A stretch of 64,000 nucleotides of DNA. It comes from an uncultured Spartobacteria bacterium. Its GTDB lineage: Bacteria; Verrucomicrobiota; Verrucomicrobiia; Chthoniobacterales; Chthoniobacteraceae. The notes under the pieces are model-generated. The model was not told where the DNA came from and did no database searches. It saw only the letters and a program-made list of their open reading frames with translations. This document shows positions 14,601 to 20,684 of the stretch, piece after piece. Positions within the stretch are counted from its first letter, which is position 1. Each line of letters starts with the position of its first letter. The stretch spans positions 1 through 64,000 of the forward strand of contig CAIXGS010000013.1 of NCBI GenBank assembly GCA_903919125.1, written 5' to 3'. Position numbers and translations under genes: made by a program.

Positions 14601-17290
14601 GTGCGGGCGTCCTGACTCTGAGCGGAACCAACACGTTTACTGGGGGATCGGAGGTCCGTAGCGGCACTTTGGAAATTCTGAGTTCGCACGCGCTAGGCGA
14701 CGGCAGTGTCGAGGTAGGCACGGGTGCCATTCTTGCGGTGAAGGCGGGTTCTCTTGGAAGTTCCGTATCCATCTCCAATGCGATTTCTGGAACAGGTGAA
14801 CTTCTCAAGAGCGGTAGCGGTTTGGTGGTGGTGACAGGTTCCTCTAATACGTTCACGGGCGGGACCAATATCGGCGCGGGCACTCTCGAGATCCGCCAGA
14901 GTGGGGCGCTGGGCAGCGGATTGGTGAGCATCGGCACCTCGGCTTCTTTAAATGTCAATGTGGGAGCCAACGAAACGGTGGTTTTGAGCAACAACATTTC
15001 TGGGGATGGCTATTTGATCAAAGAGTCCAAGGGGAAACTCTCTGTGACATCCTCCGGAAACAAGTTTTTGGGCACGCGCCTCATGGACGGTGTTCTGGAC
15101 GTATCCTCCGCCACCGCGCTCGGCAGCAAGTTGGCACTGAACGGTGGCACCTTGAGCTCTTCAGTGGACCTCAATTTCTCCATCCCTGTGACCGTGGGCG
15201 GAACCATGACCGTATCGCCCGGAACTGGGAGCGTGACCGAGATGAGCGGAGGGTTCTCTGGTAATGGCGTTTTGACGAAGACGGGGGCGGGAGTGTTGAA
15301 AATTAGCGGCACCCTTTCCGTCGACTCTGGAGTTTTAGAAGTGGTGAACGCGACCAGTGGCTCCGGCGGTCTCGAAAAAGCAGGTTCGGGGACGCTGCTT
15401 TGGTCTGGAAGCGGTACCGTGCAAGGCTCCGCTCAGGTGGCTGCGGGTACTTTGCAAATGTCAGGGGATCAGGTCCTGCGGGATGTAACCAAACTGGGCG
15501 AGGGAAAAATGGAGGTCTTGGGCAACTCGAAGTTCTTGGGAGTCACCACGCTTCAATCGGGTACTATTGTGGTGAACCGCCAGAGTGCACTGGCAGAGGT
15601 GCCGTTATTGGTGGTGGGAGGCAAGGACTCTGAGGGTTCGTTCCTCGATGTAACCGCGATTTCAAGCGGGCTTGTCGTCGGTGACAATATCAACCAGACC
15701 CTCAAGGGCCGTGGTACTATTCTTGGAAGCGTTTCTATTGAGGCTCAAGGTTATCTCGCTCCGGGTAATTCCATCGGCACACTGACCATGGGCTCTCTTT
15801 CCTTTGCCCCTGGTTCCATTTACGAAGCGGAGTACCTCGTTTCTGGGGGAACTGGAACAAGCGATTTGCTTCGGGCTCAAGCGGCGGCTGGTGGGACGGG
15901 GTTAGCAATTCTCACGGGCGGATATGTGCTTCCCAAAGCGGTCTCTCGCCTCACGGATTTTAGCGCGCACTCCTTCTCGATTATGAGCGCGGGCGGCTCT
16001 TTAGGGTTGGTCGGGCGCTTTGACGGGGTAGTTCAAACTGCTGCGATCGGCGCGTCGCTCGTCTATTTGGACGGGAGTGCGAGCGATTCGTCGCTGACTT
16101 CTGGCACGGTAAACGCGCTCAAAATGGTTCTGCAGCGGGTGCCCTACGCAGTGCTCGGTGGTGGAGGTGTGGCTAGTAGTGTTGGTGCAATCCTCGATGC
16201 AAACCTTGCCACGACGGACGCCAATTTGTCCGCCATGCTCGACGGACTGGACGCACTCCAAAGCGTCCCTCAAGTCCAAGCCGTTCTCGGGCGCGTCAAC
16301 CCCCGTGCGTACTCGGAAGTTTACTCCCTCGCAGTGAGTCACCTGCAGGATGTGCAAAAAACGCTCTCAGACCGCCTCATCTCGCTGGGTGCCGCCTCAG
16401 TTCGTTCGTCCTCGTTTGGAGGACCGTCGTTAGCACAAGAGGGGGAAATGCAATGGAGCGCTTGGTCGAATGTTTACGGAAGTTCCGGGGTCCGCAAGGC
16501 AGAGTCGCCCTCCATCGGTGGTTCAACGTGGAACACTTTTGGGAATGTAACGGCTGTGGAACGCAATTTTGGTTCTCTGACTTTCGGCTTCTTTGGCGCG
16601 GTGGGAACGGCCTCCAATCAGATCAATTCGCCAGAATCGACGATTTCCTCCGAAAGTTGGCATACGGGTCTGTATTCAAGTCTGCCTTTGAGCGACCGGA
16701 TCTTTTTCGATTCCTCGTTGCTCTACGGTCAAGCGGACAACATCGTCAAGCGGTCCCTTCCGTATCTTGCTTCGGCAGCGGGTGCCCGTGGGGAGGTTCA
16801 CACAGAGGAATGGCTCCTTCAACTGGGCTTCGGGGCGCAACTGGCTCCTAAAGAGACAGACTGGAGTGCGGTATTGAGTGCGGGATTCTCGGGCGGGGCT
16901 GTCCGTATGGGCGAGGTGCGGGAAACGGGCGTTGGCGGATTGGGGGTAGAGGCGGCGGGGTTCCGCAACTGGATGGCGATGGGGCGCGTGGGATTTGAGG
17001 TGGCGAAGGATTGGCAGGTGCACGGCATTCCCCTGCGCACGGCAGCAAGCGTCTCATGGACGTACGACTTCGACGCGGATCCCCGATCCCTTGGGGTTCA
17101 CCTACAGGGTGTTCCGGGCAATGAGTGGACGATCACCAGCGAGGAGCGTTCCGCAAATGCGTTCCATGCGGGCGTATCCTTGGAAGTGGGACTGAGTGAG
17201 CGGCGCACCCTGAAGGTCTACGCCGAGGAGGAGCTATTGCGAAGCAGCAGCGTGTTCCATGGTGGTGTGAATTTCCTGATCGGCTTCTAG
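2..17290 (+). CDS. Giant PATR-repeat autotransporter adhesin, 5' end outside the window
   Basis: The frame is open from base 2, so signal peptide and start lie to the left; 5,762 residues are visible. The passenger consists of about 35 near-identical 98-residue units (landmarks GTVSAILAGTQ, ALTLSGVNSYTGGTT, GGVLDLGGN, GGVVQNGTL), then more diverged beta-helix repeats and three copies of a second module. Near 15.7-15.8 kb it has LAPGNSIGTLT, a typical signature ahead of autotransporter barrels. The last ~280 residues, from about 16,440, alternate polar and aromatic beta strands and end in Phe, as expected of an outer-membrane beta-barrel that exports the passenger (type Va secretion). It is rich in Gly, Ser and Thr and has no visible catalytic motif, so a surface adhesin or structural fibre is likely. 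Family assignment is firm; ligand and function are unknown. A glycan-synthesis operon follows 125 bases downstream. Confidence 0.93.
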   Translation, partial: AFAAQSGAVSAILAGTQSLVKDGAGALTLSGVNSYNGGTTVNDGSLLLSSGNDRLSTSGSITTTGGVLDLGGNGQTTLGTITFAGGIVQNGTLTATGTAYVAQSGTVSAILAGTQSLVKSGTGALTLSGVNSYMGGTTLNDGSLLLSGGNDRLSTSGSITTTGGVLDLGGNSQTTLGTVTFAGGIVQNGTFTTTGTAYVAQSGTVSAILAGTQSLVKDGTGALTLGGVNSYTGGTTLNDGSLLLSGGDNRLSTSGSITTTGGVLDLGGNGQTTLGTITFSGGAVQNGILTATGTAFVAQTGTVSAALAGTQGLVKSGTGALTLSGVSSYTGGTTVSAGSLILAGGDDRLSLSGAITTTGGVLDLGGNGQSSSGTLTFAGGVVQNGTLTATGTAFAAQSGTVSAVLAGAQGLVKSGTGTLSLSGVNSYTGGTTVSNGTLELIGGDDRLSTSGAITTTGGVLDLGGNSQTTLGTITFAGGLVQNGTFISTGTAFAAQSGTVSAILAGTQGFVKSGTGALTLSGVNSYIGGTTLNDGSLLLSGGDDRLSTSGSITTTGGVLDLSGNGQTTLGTITFAGGVVQNGTFISTGTAFAAQSGTVSAILAGTQSLVKDGSGALTLSGVNSYTGGTTVNGGSLLLSGGNDRLSTSGSITTTGGVLDLGGNGQTTLGTVTFSGGVVQNGTLTATGKAFAAQSGAVSAILAGTQSLVKDGAGALTLSGVNSYNGGTTVNDGSLLLSGGNDRLSTSGSITTTGGVLDLGGKGQTTLGTVTFAGGVVQNGTLTATGTAYVAQSGTVSAILAGTQSLVKSGTGALTLSGVNSYNGGTTVNDGSLLLSGGDNRLSTSGSITTTGGVLDLGGNSQTTLGTVTFAGGVVQNGTLTATGTAYVAQSGTVSAILAGTQSLVKDGTGALTLSGVNSYTGGTTVSVGSLLLSGGDDRLSTSGSITTSGGVLDLGGNSQTTLGTITFVGGEVQNGTLTATGTAFVAQAGTVSAALSGTQGFVKSGTGALTLSGVSTYTGGTTVSAGSLILAGGDDRLSLSGAITTTGGVLDFGGSGQSSSGTITFAGGVVQSGTLTATGTAFAAQSGTVSAVLAGAQGLVKSGTGTLSLSGVNSYTGGTTVSNGTLELVGGDDRLSTSGAITTIGGVLDLGGNSQTTLGTITFAGGLVQNGTFISTGTAFAAQSGTVSAILAGTQSLVKSGTGALTLSGVNSYIGGTTLNDGSLLLSGGDDRLSTNGSITTTGGVLDLGGKGQTTLGTVTFGGGVVQNGTLTATGTAFAAQSGTVSAILAGTQSLVKDGSGALTLSGVNSYTGGTTLNSGSLLLSGGNDRLSTSGSITTTGGVLDLGGNGQTTLGTITFAGGVVQNGTFISTGTAYVAQSGTVSAVVAGTQSLVKDGAGALTLSGVNSYTGGTTVNDGSLLLSSGNNRLSTSGSITTTGGVLDLGGNGQTTLGTITFAGGIVQNGTLTATGTAYVAQSGTVSAILGGTQSLVKDGTGALTLSGANSYTGGTTVNDGSLLLSGGDDRLSTSGSITTTGGVLDLGGISQTTLGTVTFAGGVVQNGTLTATGTAYVAQSGTVSAVLAGTQSLVKDGAGALTLSGVNSYTGGTTVSAGSLLLFGGDNRLSILGDITTLGGVLDLGGNSQLTIGTITFAGGVVQNGTLMGTGTTYVVQSGTVSAEIIGQQGVLKVGTGTASLSGANTYLGGTTVFDGTLQLVGGDDRLSTSGSIKTNGGVLDLGGNTQSTSAVITLAGGVVQNGTLTATGTAFVAQSGTVSAVLAGAQGLIKSGAGAVTLSGVNVFTGGTRVDSGSLVFSGGDDRLSLNGAITTTGGVLELGGNSQSTSGTITFAGGVVQNGTLTATGTAFVAQSGTVSAVLAGTQGLVKDGTDAVTLSGTNTYSGGTTLQSGRLNLNVSGTALDSSIGTGLLVINGGTLANTSGSSVTLATNNQQIWSGDFTFAAGNALNLGSGTVTLAASLAVTVETGTLSVGGIIGGSGLGLTKSGDGNLVLSALSTYDGGTKVTAGILTLASGADTLSSLGEITVFGGILDLSGATQSTSGTITFAGGLVQNGTLTATGTAIAAQSGTVSAILAGTQSLVKDGAGALTLSGVNLYTGGTTLNGGSLLLSGGDDRLSTSGSITTTGGVLDLGGNSQTTLGTVTFAGGVVQNGTLTASGTAYVVQSGTVSAILAGTQGLVKDGTGALTLSGVNSYAGGTTLNGGSLLLSGGNDRLSTSGSITTTGGVLDLGGNGQTTLGTITFAGGIVQNGTLTATGTAYVAQSGTVSAILGGTQSLVKDGAGALTLSGVNSYSGGTTLNDGSLLLSGGNDRLSVSGSITTSGGVLDLGGNSQTTLGTITFTGGVVQNGTLTATGTAYVAQSGTVSAILAGTQRLVKDGAGALTLSGVNSYTGGTTLNDGSLLLSGGDDRLSTSGSITTTGGVLDLGGNSQTTLGTITFAGGVVQNGTLTAAGTAFVAQSGTVSAILAGTQSLVKSGAGALTLSGVNSYTGGTTVSDGSLLLSGGDDRLSTSGSLTTSGGVLDLGGSGQTTLGTITFAGGVVQNGTLIATGTAFVAQSGTVSAILAGTQSLVKDGVGALTLSGLNSYTGGTTLISGSLVLAGGDDRLSTSGSITTTGGVLDLGGNSQTTLGTITFAGGIVQNGTLTATGTAYVAQSGTVSAILAGTQSLVKNGAGALTLSGVNSYTGGTTLNDGSLVLAGGADRLSTSGSITTTGGVLDLGGNGQTTLGTVTFAGGIVQSGTLTATGTAFVAQSGTVSAILAGTQGLVKDGVGALTLSGVNSYTGGTALNDGSLLLLGGDDRLSTGGSITTTGGVLDLGGNSQTTLGTVTFAGGVIQNGTLTATGTAFVAQSGTVSAILAGTQSLVKDGAGALTLSGVNSYNGGTTVNDGSLLLSGGVDRLSTSGSITTSGGVLDLGGNGQTTLGTVTFAGGVVQNGTLTATGTAFVAQSGTVSAILAGTQSLVKDGAGVLSLSGLNSYTGRTTVNDGSLLLSGGNDRLSTSGSITTTGGVLDLGGNAQTTLGTITFAGGVVQNGTLTATGTAYAAQSGTVSAILAGTQSLVKGGVGALTLSGVNSYTGGTTVSDGSLLLSGGDDRLSTSGSITTSGGVLDLSGNSQTTLGTIIFAGGVAQNGTLIATGTAYVAQSGTVSAILAGTQSLVKGGPGALTLSGVNSYTGGTTVSDGSLLLSGGNDRLSTSGSITTSGGVLDLGGNSQTTLGTITFSGGIVQNGTLIATGTAYVAQSGTVSAILAGTQSLVKGGTGALTLSGVNSFTGGTTVSDGSLLLAGGDDRLSTSASITTTGGVLDLGGNSQTTLGTITFAGGIVQNGTLTATGTAYVAQSGTLSAILAGTQSLVKDGVGALTLSGVNSYTGGTSVNDGSLLLAGGNNRLSTSGSLSSIGGVLDLGGNSQTMLGTITFAGGIVQNGTLTATGTAFVAQSGTVSAILAGTQSLVKDGTGALTLSGVNTFTGGLTLQQGLLNLNASGTALGSPLGLGTLTINGGSLGNSSGSSVTLATNNAQIWNGDFSFAGSNDLNLGVGSVTLGSSVTVTAESGSLTIGGVIAGSGFALTKSGASTLVLTANNTYDGGTNIGQGLLVLSGGSDRLSTAAPITAIGGTLDLGGNSQATSGTITFTGGTIQNGTLISTGTAFVAQSGVANAVLAGTQGLVKNGSGTFSLIGANTFVGPVNISQGTVALFGGAALADTVALTIGTSGTLALNADETIATLSGSGLLSLGTYKLTTNSSESSVFSGALSGSGAVEKEGVGSLTFSGNSTDFTGVLRVLGGTAMLGAGSPLGNGTVEISNLGAISLISSGSLGAISGAGKVLLSGATLTLSGSQNTTLNGVISGLGAVVKAGSGDLTLNNSNTFSGGFTLSSGAVRLGNNAALGSGTLYLFGGTLSAADALNARTISNPVIAAGSAELGDLTQSAALTLSGSVSLSGSVEWNVQSPVLISNGVTALGAFGLTKVGDSTLTLGGSSGYGGGTTIVAGSLVLLPGAGGLSTSGSITSTGGVFDLGGNLQTTLGAITFVGGTVQNGTLIASGTAFIGQGGRVSAVLGGTQGLVKSSSATLTLSGANSYTGGTILNEGSLVLSGGSDRLSPSGAISLLGGVLDLGGNNQTTSGAITISGVQIQNGTLTATGSAFNAQSGTVSAILAGTQGLTKTSGGVLTLLSANQYTGATSVAAGSLTISGSGSLSQSTAVSVAAGATLNYFPTNPRTLNVGSLSLASGAVLGMNWGDGIAASGVASVSGSLTLGLSGAFVSGQAYTLFTGGAGSSLNGAHYTLTGTAAYDYSLSLSAGEVRIIPTTPTDVLSAYWVGGRSSSSPKVWNAENWARDAAASTLTARTPTSLSTVFLSAETALAANQVGMTLGANTNIVGLVASSVSTMSLLDDGYILQVGTGGIAVNVGGGSLSLAGAIDLAGNQTWSNRGAGQLMVSGSVNIGSNTLQLSGSSPLVVSGTVTGTGGVLANNTSTLTLRGANSYTGGTTVSAGSVLLLGGDNRLSTSGSITAAGGVVDLGGNRQSTTGAITISGGLIQNGTLTALSSAFDVRGGGASAVLAGSQALVKATAASMTLSGANTYSGGTTLQEGLLNLNNGGNASSSAIGTGTLTILGGTFGNTSGSSVTLATQNTQVWNGDFAFAGTSDLNLGTGAVTLGNNRTVTVNTGTLTVGGLVSGGTFGITKAGPGTLVLAGGYSFSGPTQVTGGRLDIGSGVTIGTGTISLSDDALLGFQLGADLTIPNKIIGGRVLTLNPLYNVFWDGGTTAQVDLIVPDGVNQTVNPGTLGWYVTVTVVEGGSLAPSTSGSSSLTNKIVLSGTTSSGSEISLREDQSLTLTGTLSGTGTLAKSGAGVLTLSGTNTFTGGSEVRSGTLEILSSHALGDGSVEVGTGAILAVKAGSLGSSVSISNAISGTGELLKSGSGLVVVTGSSNTFTGGTNIGAGTLEIRQSGALGSGLVSIGTSASLNVNVGANETVVLSNNISGDGYLIKESKGKLSVTSSGNKFLGTRLMDGVLDVSSATALGSKLALNGGTLSSSVDLNFSIPVTVGGTMTVSPGTGSVTEMSGGFSGNGVLTKTGAGVLKISGTLSVDSGVLEVVNATSGSGGLEKAGSGTLLWSGSGTVQGSAQVAAGTLQMSGDQVLRDVTKLGEGKMEVLGNSKFLGVTTLQSGTIVVNRQSALAEVPLLVVGGKDSEGSFLDVTAISSGLVVGDNINQTLKGRGTILGSVSIEAQGYLAPGNSIGTLTMGSLSFAPGSIYEAEYLVSGGTGTSDLLRAQAAAGGTGLAILTGGYVLPKAVSRLTDFSAHSFSIMSAGGSLGLVGRFDGVVQTAAIGASLVYLDGSASDSSLTSGTVNALKMVLQRVPYAVLGGGGVASSVGAILDANLATTDANLSAMLDGLDALQSVPQVQAVLGRVNPRAYSEVYSLAVSHLQDVQKTLSDRLISLGAASVRSSSFGGPSLAQEGEMQWSAWSNVYGSSGVRKAESPSIGGSTWNTFGNVTAVERNFGSLTFGFFGAVGTASNQINSPESTISSESWHTGLYSSLPLSDRIFFDSSLLYGQADNIVKRSLPYLASAAGARGEVHTEEWLLQLGFGAQLAPKETDWSAVLSAGFSGGAVRMGEVRETGVGGLGVEAAGFRNWMAMGRVGFEVAKDWQVHGIPLRTAASVSWTYDFDADPRSLGVHLQGVPGNEWTITSEERSANAFHAGVSLEVGLSERRTLKVYAEEELLRSSSVFHGGVNFLIGF
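26..4141 (+). repeat. Higher-order duplication: two 2,058-bp blocks of seven units
   Basis: Bases 1-129 are identical to bases 2,059-2,187, a shift of 2,058 = 7 x 294. The unit types repeat in the same order with this shift. The unusual SAALAGTQ unit with the LSLSGAITT variant at about 908 recurs at 2,966, and the AVLAGAQGLV unit at 1,202 recurs at 3,260. A seven-unit block was therefore duplicated in tandem. Confidence 0.85.
5708..6058 (+). repeat. Second passenger module, copy 1
   Basis: A ~117-residue module (LNLN...GTALDSS..GTGLLVINGG, then SGSSVTLATNN, then a DFTFA..N.LNLGSG segment and STYDGGT) interrupts the 98-residue array. It recurs at about 10,469 and 13,814. Confidence 0.85.
6059..10468 (+). 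repeat. Second block of 294-bp tandem repeats in the adhesin gene
   Basis: About 15 further 98-codon units follow, with ILAGTQ landmarks at about 6,258, 6,552, 6,846 and onward to 10,374 in 294-base steps. A 137-bp stretch at 6,728-6,864 is identical to 4,319-4,455 in the first block. The spacing of that pair is not a multiple of the unit, so conversion has crossed the intervening module. Confidence 0.93.
10469..10816 (+). repeat. Second passenger module, copy 2
   Basis: Same module order as at 5,708: LNLNASGTALGSPLG, TLTINGGSLGN, SSGSSVTLATNN, DFSFAGSNDLNLG, NTYDGGT. It closes the second 98-residue array. Confidence 0.85.
13814..14163 (+). repeat. Second passenger module, copy 3
   Basis: The most diverged copy of the module (LNLNNGGNASSSAIGTG, TSGSSVTLATQN, DFAFAGTSDLNLGTG). 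It lies among single-copy beta-helix repeats nearer the barrel. Confidence 0.8.
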
Positions 17291-17415
17291 AAGACGATGC
17301 TTGAAATTGGTTTGGGGCGGAATGGGTAGGGGAAAACCCTTAGGGATTTGAGGGGGTGAGTCCTGATTCGGGGCTCTTTCTTTTGTGGCACAGTGAGCGT
17401 GTGTCTTCCCTTATT

Positions 17416-18885
17416 ATGAACGCGCACCCCGACTATCTCGCTCCACAAATTTCTAGAAAGAAAGTGCTTGTGGTTGATGACCATTCTGTGGTTCGGCGGG
17501 GCTTGGTCACGCTAATCAATGAGCAGGACGACTTGGATGTGGTCGGAGATGCTGGCAACGACGCGGATGCCCTCTTTTTGTTTCGGCAAAACGTACCGGA
17601 TTTATTGCTGGTGGATTGGTCGCTCAAACAGCGTGATTCGGTGGGTTTGATTGTGTCGCTACTGCGTGAGAAGCCGGAATTAAAGGTACTCGTGCTTTCG
17701 ATCCACGATGAAATGACGCATGCTGATTTGGCGTTGGAGGCGGGCGCGCGCGGTTACATTATGAAGAGGGAGGCGGCCGAGAAGATTGTCGATGGAATCC
17801 GGGTAGTTCTGAGAGGGGATTTTTTTCTGAGTGAGCGGGCCTTGAGCGGGCTAAGGGAAACCGCGCTTAAGAGGGTCTCTGGGGGGAGTGTGGTTGGCGC
17901 AGGTGCCATTGTTAGTGAGGGTCCACACAAAGAGCCGTTTGCTGGGTGGGCGGTATCGGTGGTTGTGCCGGTGTTTAATTCGAGAGAAACCTTACCCCGC
18001 TTATGCGAGCAGCTCGTGTGTGAATTGGGCGACTTGGAGCAATTGCAGATCATTCTCGTGGATGATGGGAGCACAGATGGCTCCTCGCAGGTGTGCGCCG
18101 AGATGCACGCGCGCTATCCCTCCCATGTCGAGTTTCTGCTGCTAGCGCGCAATTTTGGGGAGCACAATGCCGTGCTTGCCGGTGTAAAACACGCTACAGG
18201 GGATTACTGCGTGGTGATGGATGACGATCTCCAGAATCCGCCGCAGGAAGTAAAAATGCTTCTGCGTCAGGCGGCTCTCGGATTTGATTTAGTTTATTCC
18301 CGCTACAGCAAGCGGCACCACCCTCTTTACCGGCGATTGGGGAGCATGCTGCAAAATTGGACGGCTTGCCTGGTCTTGGGAAAACCGAGGGAGTTGTATC
18401 TTTCGAGCTTTAAGGCTTTTTCGGCCAAGGTGATCCGCGAGGTGCGCAGTTACAACGGGCCGGAGCCTTATCTAGATGCCATATTGCTACGAGCAACGGC
18501 GAACATTGCCACGGTGGAGTGTCGTCATCAGGCGCGGGGCGGCGGGCGCTCGGGTTACACGTGGCGGAAATTAATAGGCCTTTGGTTGCGTCTCTTTCTC
18601 GGGTTTTCGGTGTGGCCCGTACGTTTTGTGGCGCTGCTAGGGGTCGGCGTTTGTGGTTGCGGAGCTTTTTTAGAAAGCGCCAACCCCGCCGCTTCATTGG
18701 TTTGGTTGGAACGTGCGTGCGTTGTTTTTCTGTTGGCGCTGATTGGAGAATATGTTGGGCGAATGCATCTCGTTCTCAACGCTGCCCCGCAATTTGTCGT
18801 CAAACGCCGTGGGCTGCGTGCAGCCGTTAACCTAGGCGGGGTGCGCCGGGAAATGGAAGTCGACGGGCGTTATGAGACGATTTGA
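17416..18885 (+). CDS. Receiver-domain / GT2 glycosyltransferase fusion, membrane-anchored
   Basis: 489 residues in one uninterrupted frame. Residues ~15-135 form a CheY-like receiver with all switch residues visible: D21/D22, phospho-acceptor D67 (LLVDWSL), Ser in VLSIHDE and Lys in YIMK. Where a NarL-type regulator would have its HTH, a linker leads at about residue 175 into a GT2 domain (VSVVVPVFN, LVDDGSTDG, MDDDLQNPP). Two C-terminal membrane segments and an IGEYVGR motif match the GtrB/ArnC/DPM1 family, which transfers a nucleotide-activated sugar to undecaprenyl phosphate. ATG 17416 was chosen because the receiver fold starts soon after; in-frame GTGs lie at 17,356 and 17,401. The stop overlaps the next start by 14 bases. 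Each half is recognised clearly; phosphorylation control of lipid-linked sugar synthesis is inferred. Confidence 0.88.
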   Translation: MNAHPDYLAPQISRKKVLVVDDHSVVRRGLVTLINEQDDLDVVGDAGNDADALFLFRQNVPDLLLVDWSLKQRDSVGLIVSLLREKPELKVLVLSIHDEMTHADLALEAGARGYIMKREAAEKIVDGIRVVLRGDFFLSERALSGLRETALKRVSGGSVVGAGAIVSEGPHKEPFAGWAVSVVVPVFNSRETLPRLCEQLVCELGDLEQLQIILVDDGSTDGSSQVCAEMHARYPSHVEFLLLARNFGEHNAVLAGVKHATGDYCVVMDDDLQNPPQEVKMLLRQAALGFDLVYSRYSKRHHPLYRRLGSMLQNWTACLVLGKPRELYLSSFKAFSAKVIREVRSYNGPEPYLDAILLRATANIATVECRHQARGGGRSGYTWRKLIGLWLRLFLGFSVWPVRFVALLGVGVCGCGAFLESANPAASLVWLERACVVFLLALIGEYVGRMHLVLNAAPQFVVKRRGLRAAVNLGGVRREMEVDGRYETI

Positions 18886-20680
18886 ACCAGCTATTTTCGC
18901 TGGGTTAGTCTTCGTTTTGGCTTGGGTGATTTTCGTCCCGACCCTCGGCTACCCCATGGTCTTTGATGACGAGATTTATCTCGTGGAAAATCCCATATTC
19001 AAAAACGCGTCCAATTTTTTAGCGATTTTTCGGGATTTTAAGAGCGTCGCCAATTTGGCCGCTCAAAGTGGTCTGGACGGGGATCTATCGACCAACTTTC
19101 TCATGCGTCCTCTCACGTATGGGACCTTTCATCTCAACTACAGACTGGGAGGTTTGGCCCCCTCAGGCTATCGCGCCGTAAATATCCTGATTCACTGTGC
19201 CAACGCTTTTTTAGTGTGGTGGTTGGCCTCCCTCTTTTTGCGAGGCTGCCGCTTTGCGCTTTTGCCCCATAATGCGCCTTTGCGTCTCATGCCAGCCTTT
19301 GCGGGTTTGCTGTTTTTCGTTCACCCCCTCCAATTGGAGTCCGTCGTGTACGTTATCCAGCGGGCCACTTCGCTGTGTACCTTTTTTTACCTCGGAAGCC
19401 TGGTTTGTCACTTCGAGGCGAACGCAAGAGGCAGTGCCGGTTGGCGCCTGGTGTCCGTTGTCTGTGTCGTAGCGTCCATGCTTTCGAAGGAAAGCGGTGT
19501 GACTGCGCCTGTTTTGGCGGTGATTTTGGATGTGATGATGTTTGGCGTGCGTCCCTTGCGTGCGTTTTGGCGGGCGCGCTGGCTGTTACTTCTGCTTCCA
19601 ATGCTTCCGTTGCTATTGATGGCGATTGGCCGCGCACGTTCAGGCGGTATGGACGGAATGGCGGTCCTTAATATCGCCCATAGTGAAGCGGATACTGCTT
19701 ATGCACTGCATTATACGATGACCCAGCCTTTGGTGTGGTTGCGTTATCTTGCGCTATTCTTATGGCCTGCTGGACTGAATATTGACCCGTTTATTGCCCC
19801 AGTCTTAAGCCCGCGAGAACCTAGGTTTTGGGGTTCCGTGCTGGTGGTCCTGGGTGTATTTTGCACTGCCATTTTGCTTTGGATTCGGGCGCACACCCGG
19901 TTTCTGGGGCAAATTGCCGTGCTAGGACTTGTCTGGTTCGCATTCACCATAGCACCGGATTCTTCTGTGGTGCCGCTTCCGGATCTAATGGCCGAGCACC
20001 GGACTTATCTGCCCTCGGTGGGTGTGTTCTTGGTGGCGGCGGGATTGCTCTGCGCTTGGCCTGTGGGTGCGAAATGGACAGTGGTTTTCGGAGCGACAGC
20101 GCTTTTGAGTTCCACCGCAGCGACGCTCGAGCGCTCCGGTGTGTGGTCGTCCCCAGAGCGTATGTGGAGGGATGTTTGCGATAAAAGTCCGCAGAAGCCT
20201 CGGCCGTGGATCAATCTGTGTGCGGCGTATTTTGAAGCTGGAAAACTAGAGCTAGCGGAGCAGGCTTGTTTAAATTCTATCAAGGCTCAGCCCACGGTGC
20301 CCGCTTTCTCGAACCTCGCGGTTCTGTACCGCGCTCGTAACCTCCCTGAGAAAGCGCTTCAGAGCGCGAAAGAGGGGTTGCAACTGCGCCCCTCGGGATA
20401 CGACCACCTCTTGTTGATTCAACTCGGGGAGGTGTGCTGTGAATTGAGACGCTGGCATGAGGCGATATCCGCCTTTACTGAGGTTCTCGAAATGTACCCC
20501 TCTCTCTTCCAACCAAGACGTATGCTTGGATTCTGTTATCTCGAGATAGGGAATGTCGACGCCGCTGTGGCAACCTTCCAAGTCGGTCTGCAGCATCATC
20601 CTGGCAACCCTGAATTACTCGCTTCTATCGCGCGCGCTCAAAGTAGTCCCCCTCCGATGCGCCTGCGCCTAGGCCGCTAA
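18872..20680 (+). CDS. TMTC-like multi-pass membrane glycosyltransferase with C-terminal TPRs
   Basis: 602 residues. An N-terminal membrane segment (~8-26) is followed by FDDE (D32, D33, E34) in the first outer loop, as in GT-C enzymes. The segment MRPLTYGTFHLNYRLGG and following helices resemble the bacterial relatives of TMTC O-mannosyltransferases. Some ten hydrophobic helices run to about residue 420. The C-terminal third holds TPR-like helices (RPWINLCAAYFEAGKLELAE, NLAVLYRARNLPEKALQSA). GT-C enzymes of this kind move a sugar from a polyprenyl-phosphate donor to protein or lipid outside the cytoplasm. The gene just upstream would make such a donor, and its stop lies 14 bases inside this gene, suggesting coupling. 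The acceptor is unknown. Confidence 0.78.
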   Translation: MRRFEPAIFAGLVFVLAWVIFVPTLGYPMVFDDEIYLVENPIFKNASNFLAIFRDFKSVANLAAQSGLDGDLSTNFLMRPLTYGTFHLNYRLGGLAPSGYRAVNILIHCANAFLVWWLASLFLRGCRFALLPHNAPLRLMPAFAGLLFFVHPLQLESVVYVIQRATSLCTFFYLGSLVCHFEANARGSAGWRLVSVVCVVASMLSKESGVTAPVLAVILDVMMFGVRPLRAFWRARWLLLLLPMLPLLLMAIGRARSGGMDGMAVLNIAHSEADTAYALHYTMTQPLVWLRYLALFLWPAGLNIDPFIAPVLSPREPRFWGSVLVVLGVFCTAILLWIRAHTRFLGQIAVLGLVWFAFTIAPDSSVVPLPDLMAEHRTYLPSVGVFLVAAGLLCAWPVGAKWTVVFGATALLSSTAATLERSGVWSSPERMWRDVCDKSPQKPRPWINLCAAYFEAGKLELAEQACLNSIKAQPTVPAFSNLAVLYRARNLPEKALQSAKEGLQLRPSGYDHLLLIQLGEVCCELRRWHEAISAFTEVLEMYPSLFQPRRMLGFCYLEIGNVDAAVATFQVGLQHHPGNPELLASIARAQSSPPPMRLRLGR

Positions 20681-20684
20681 AGTC

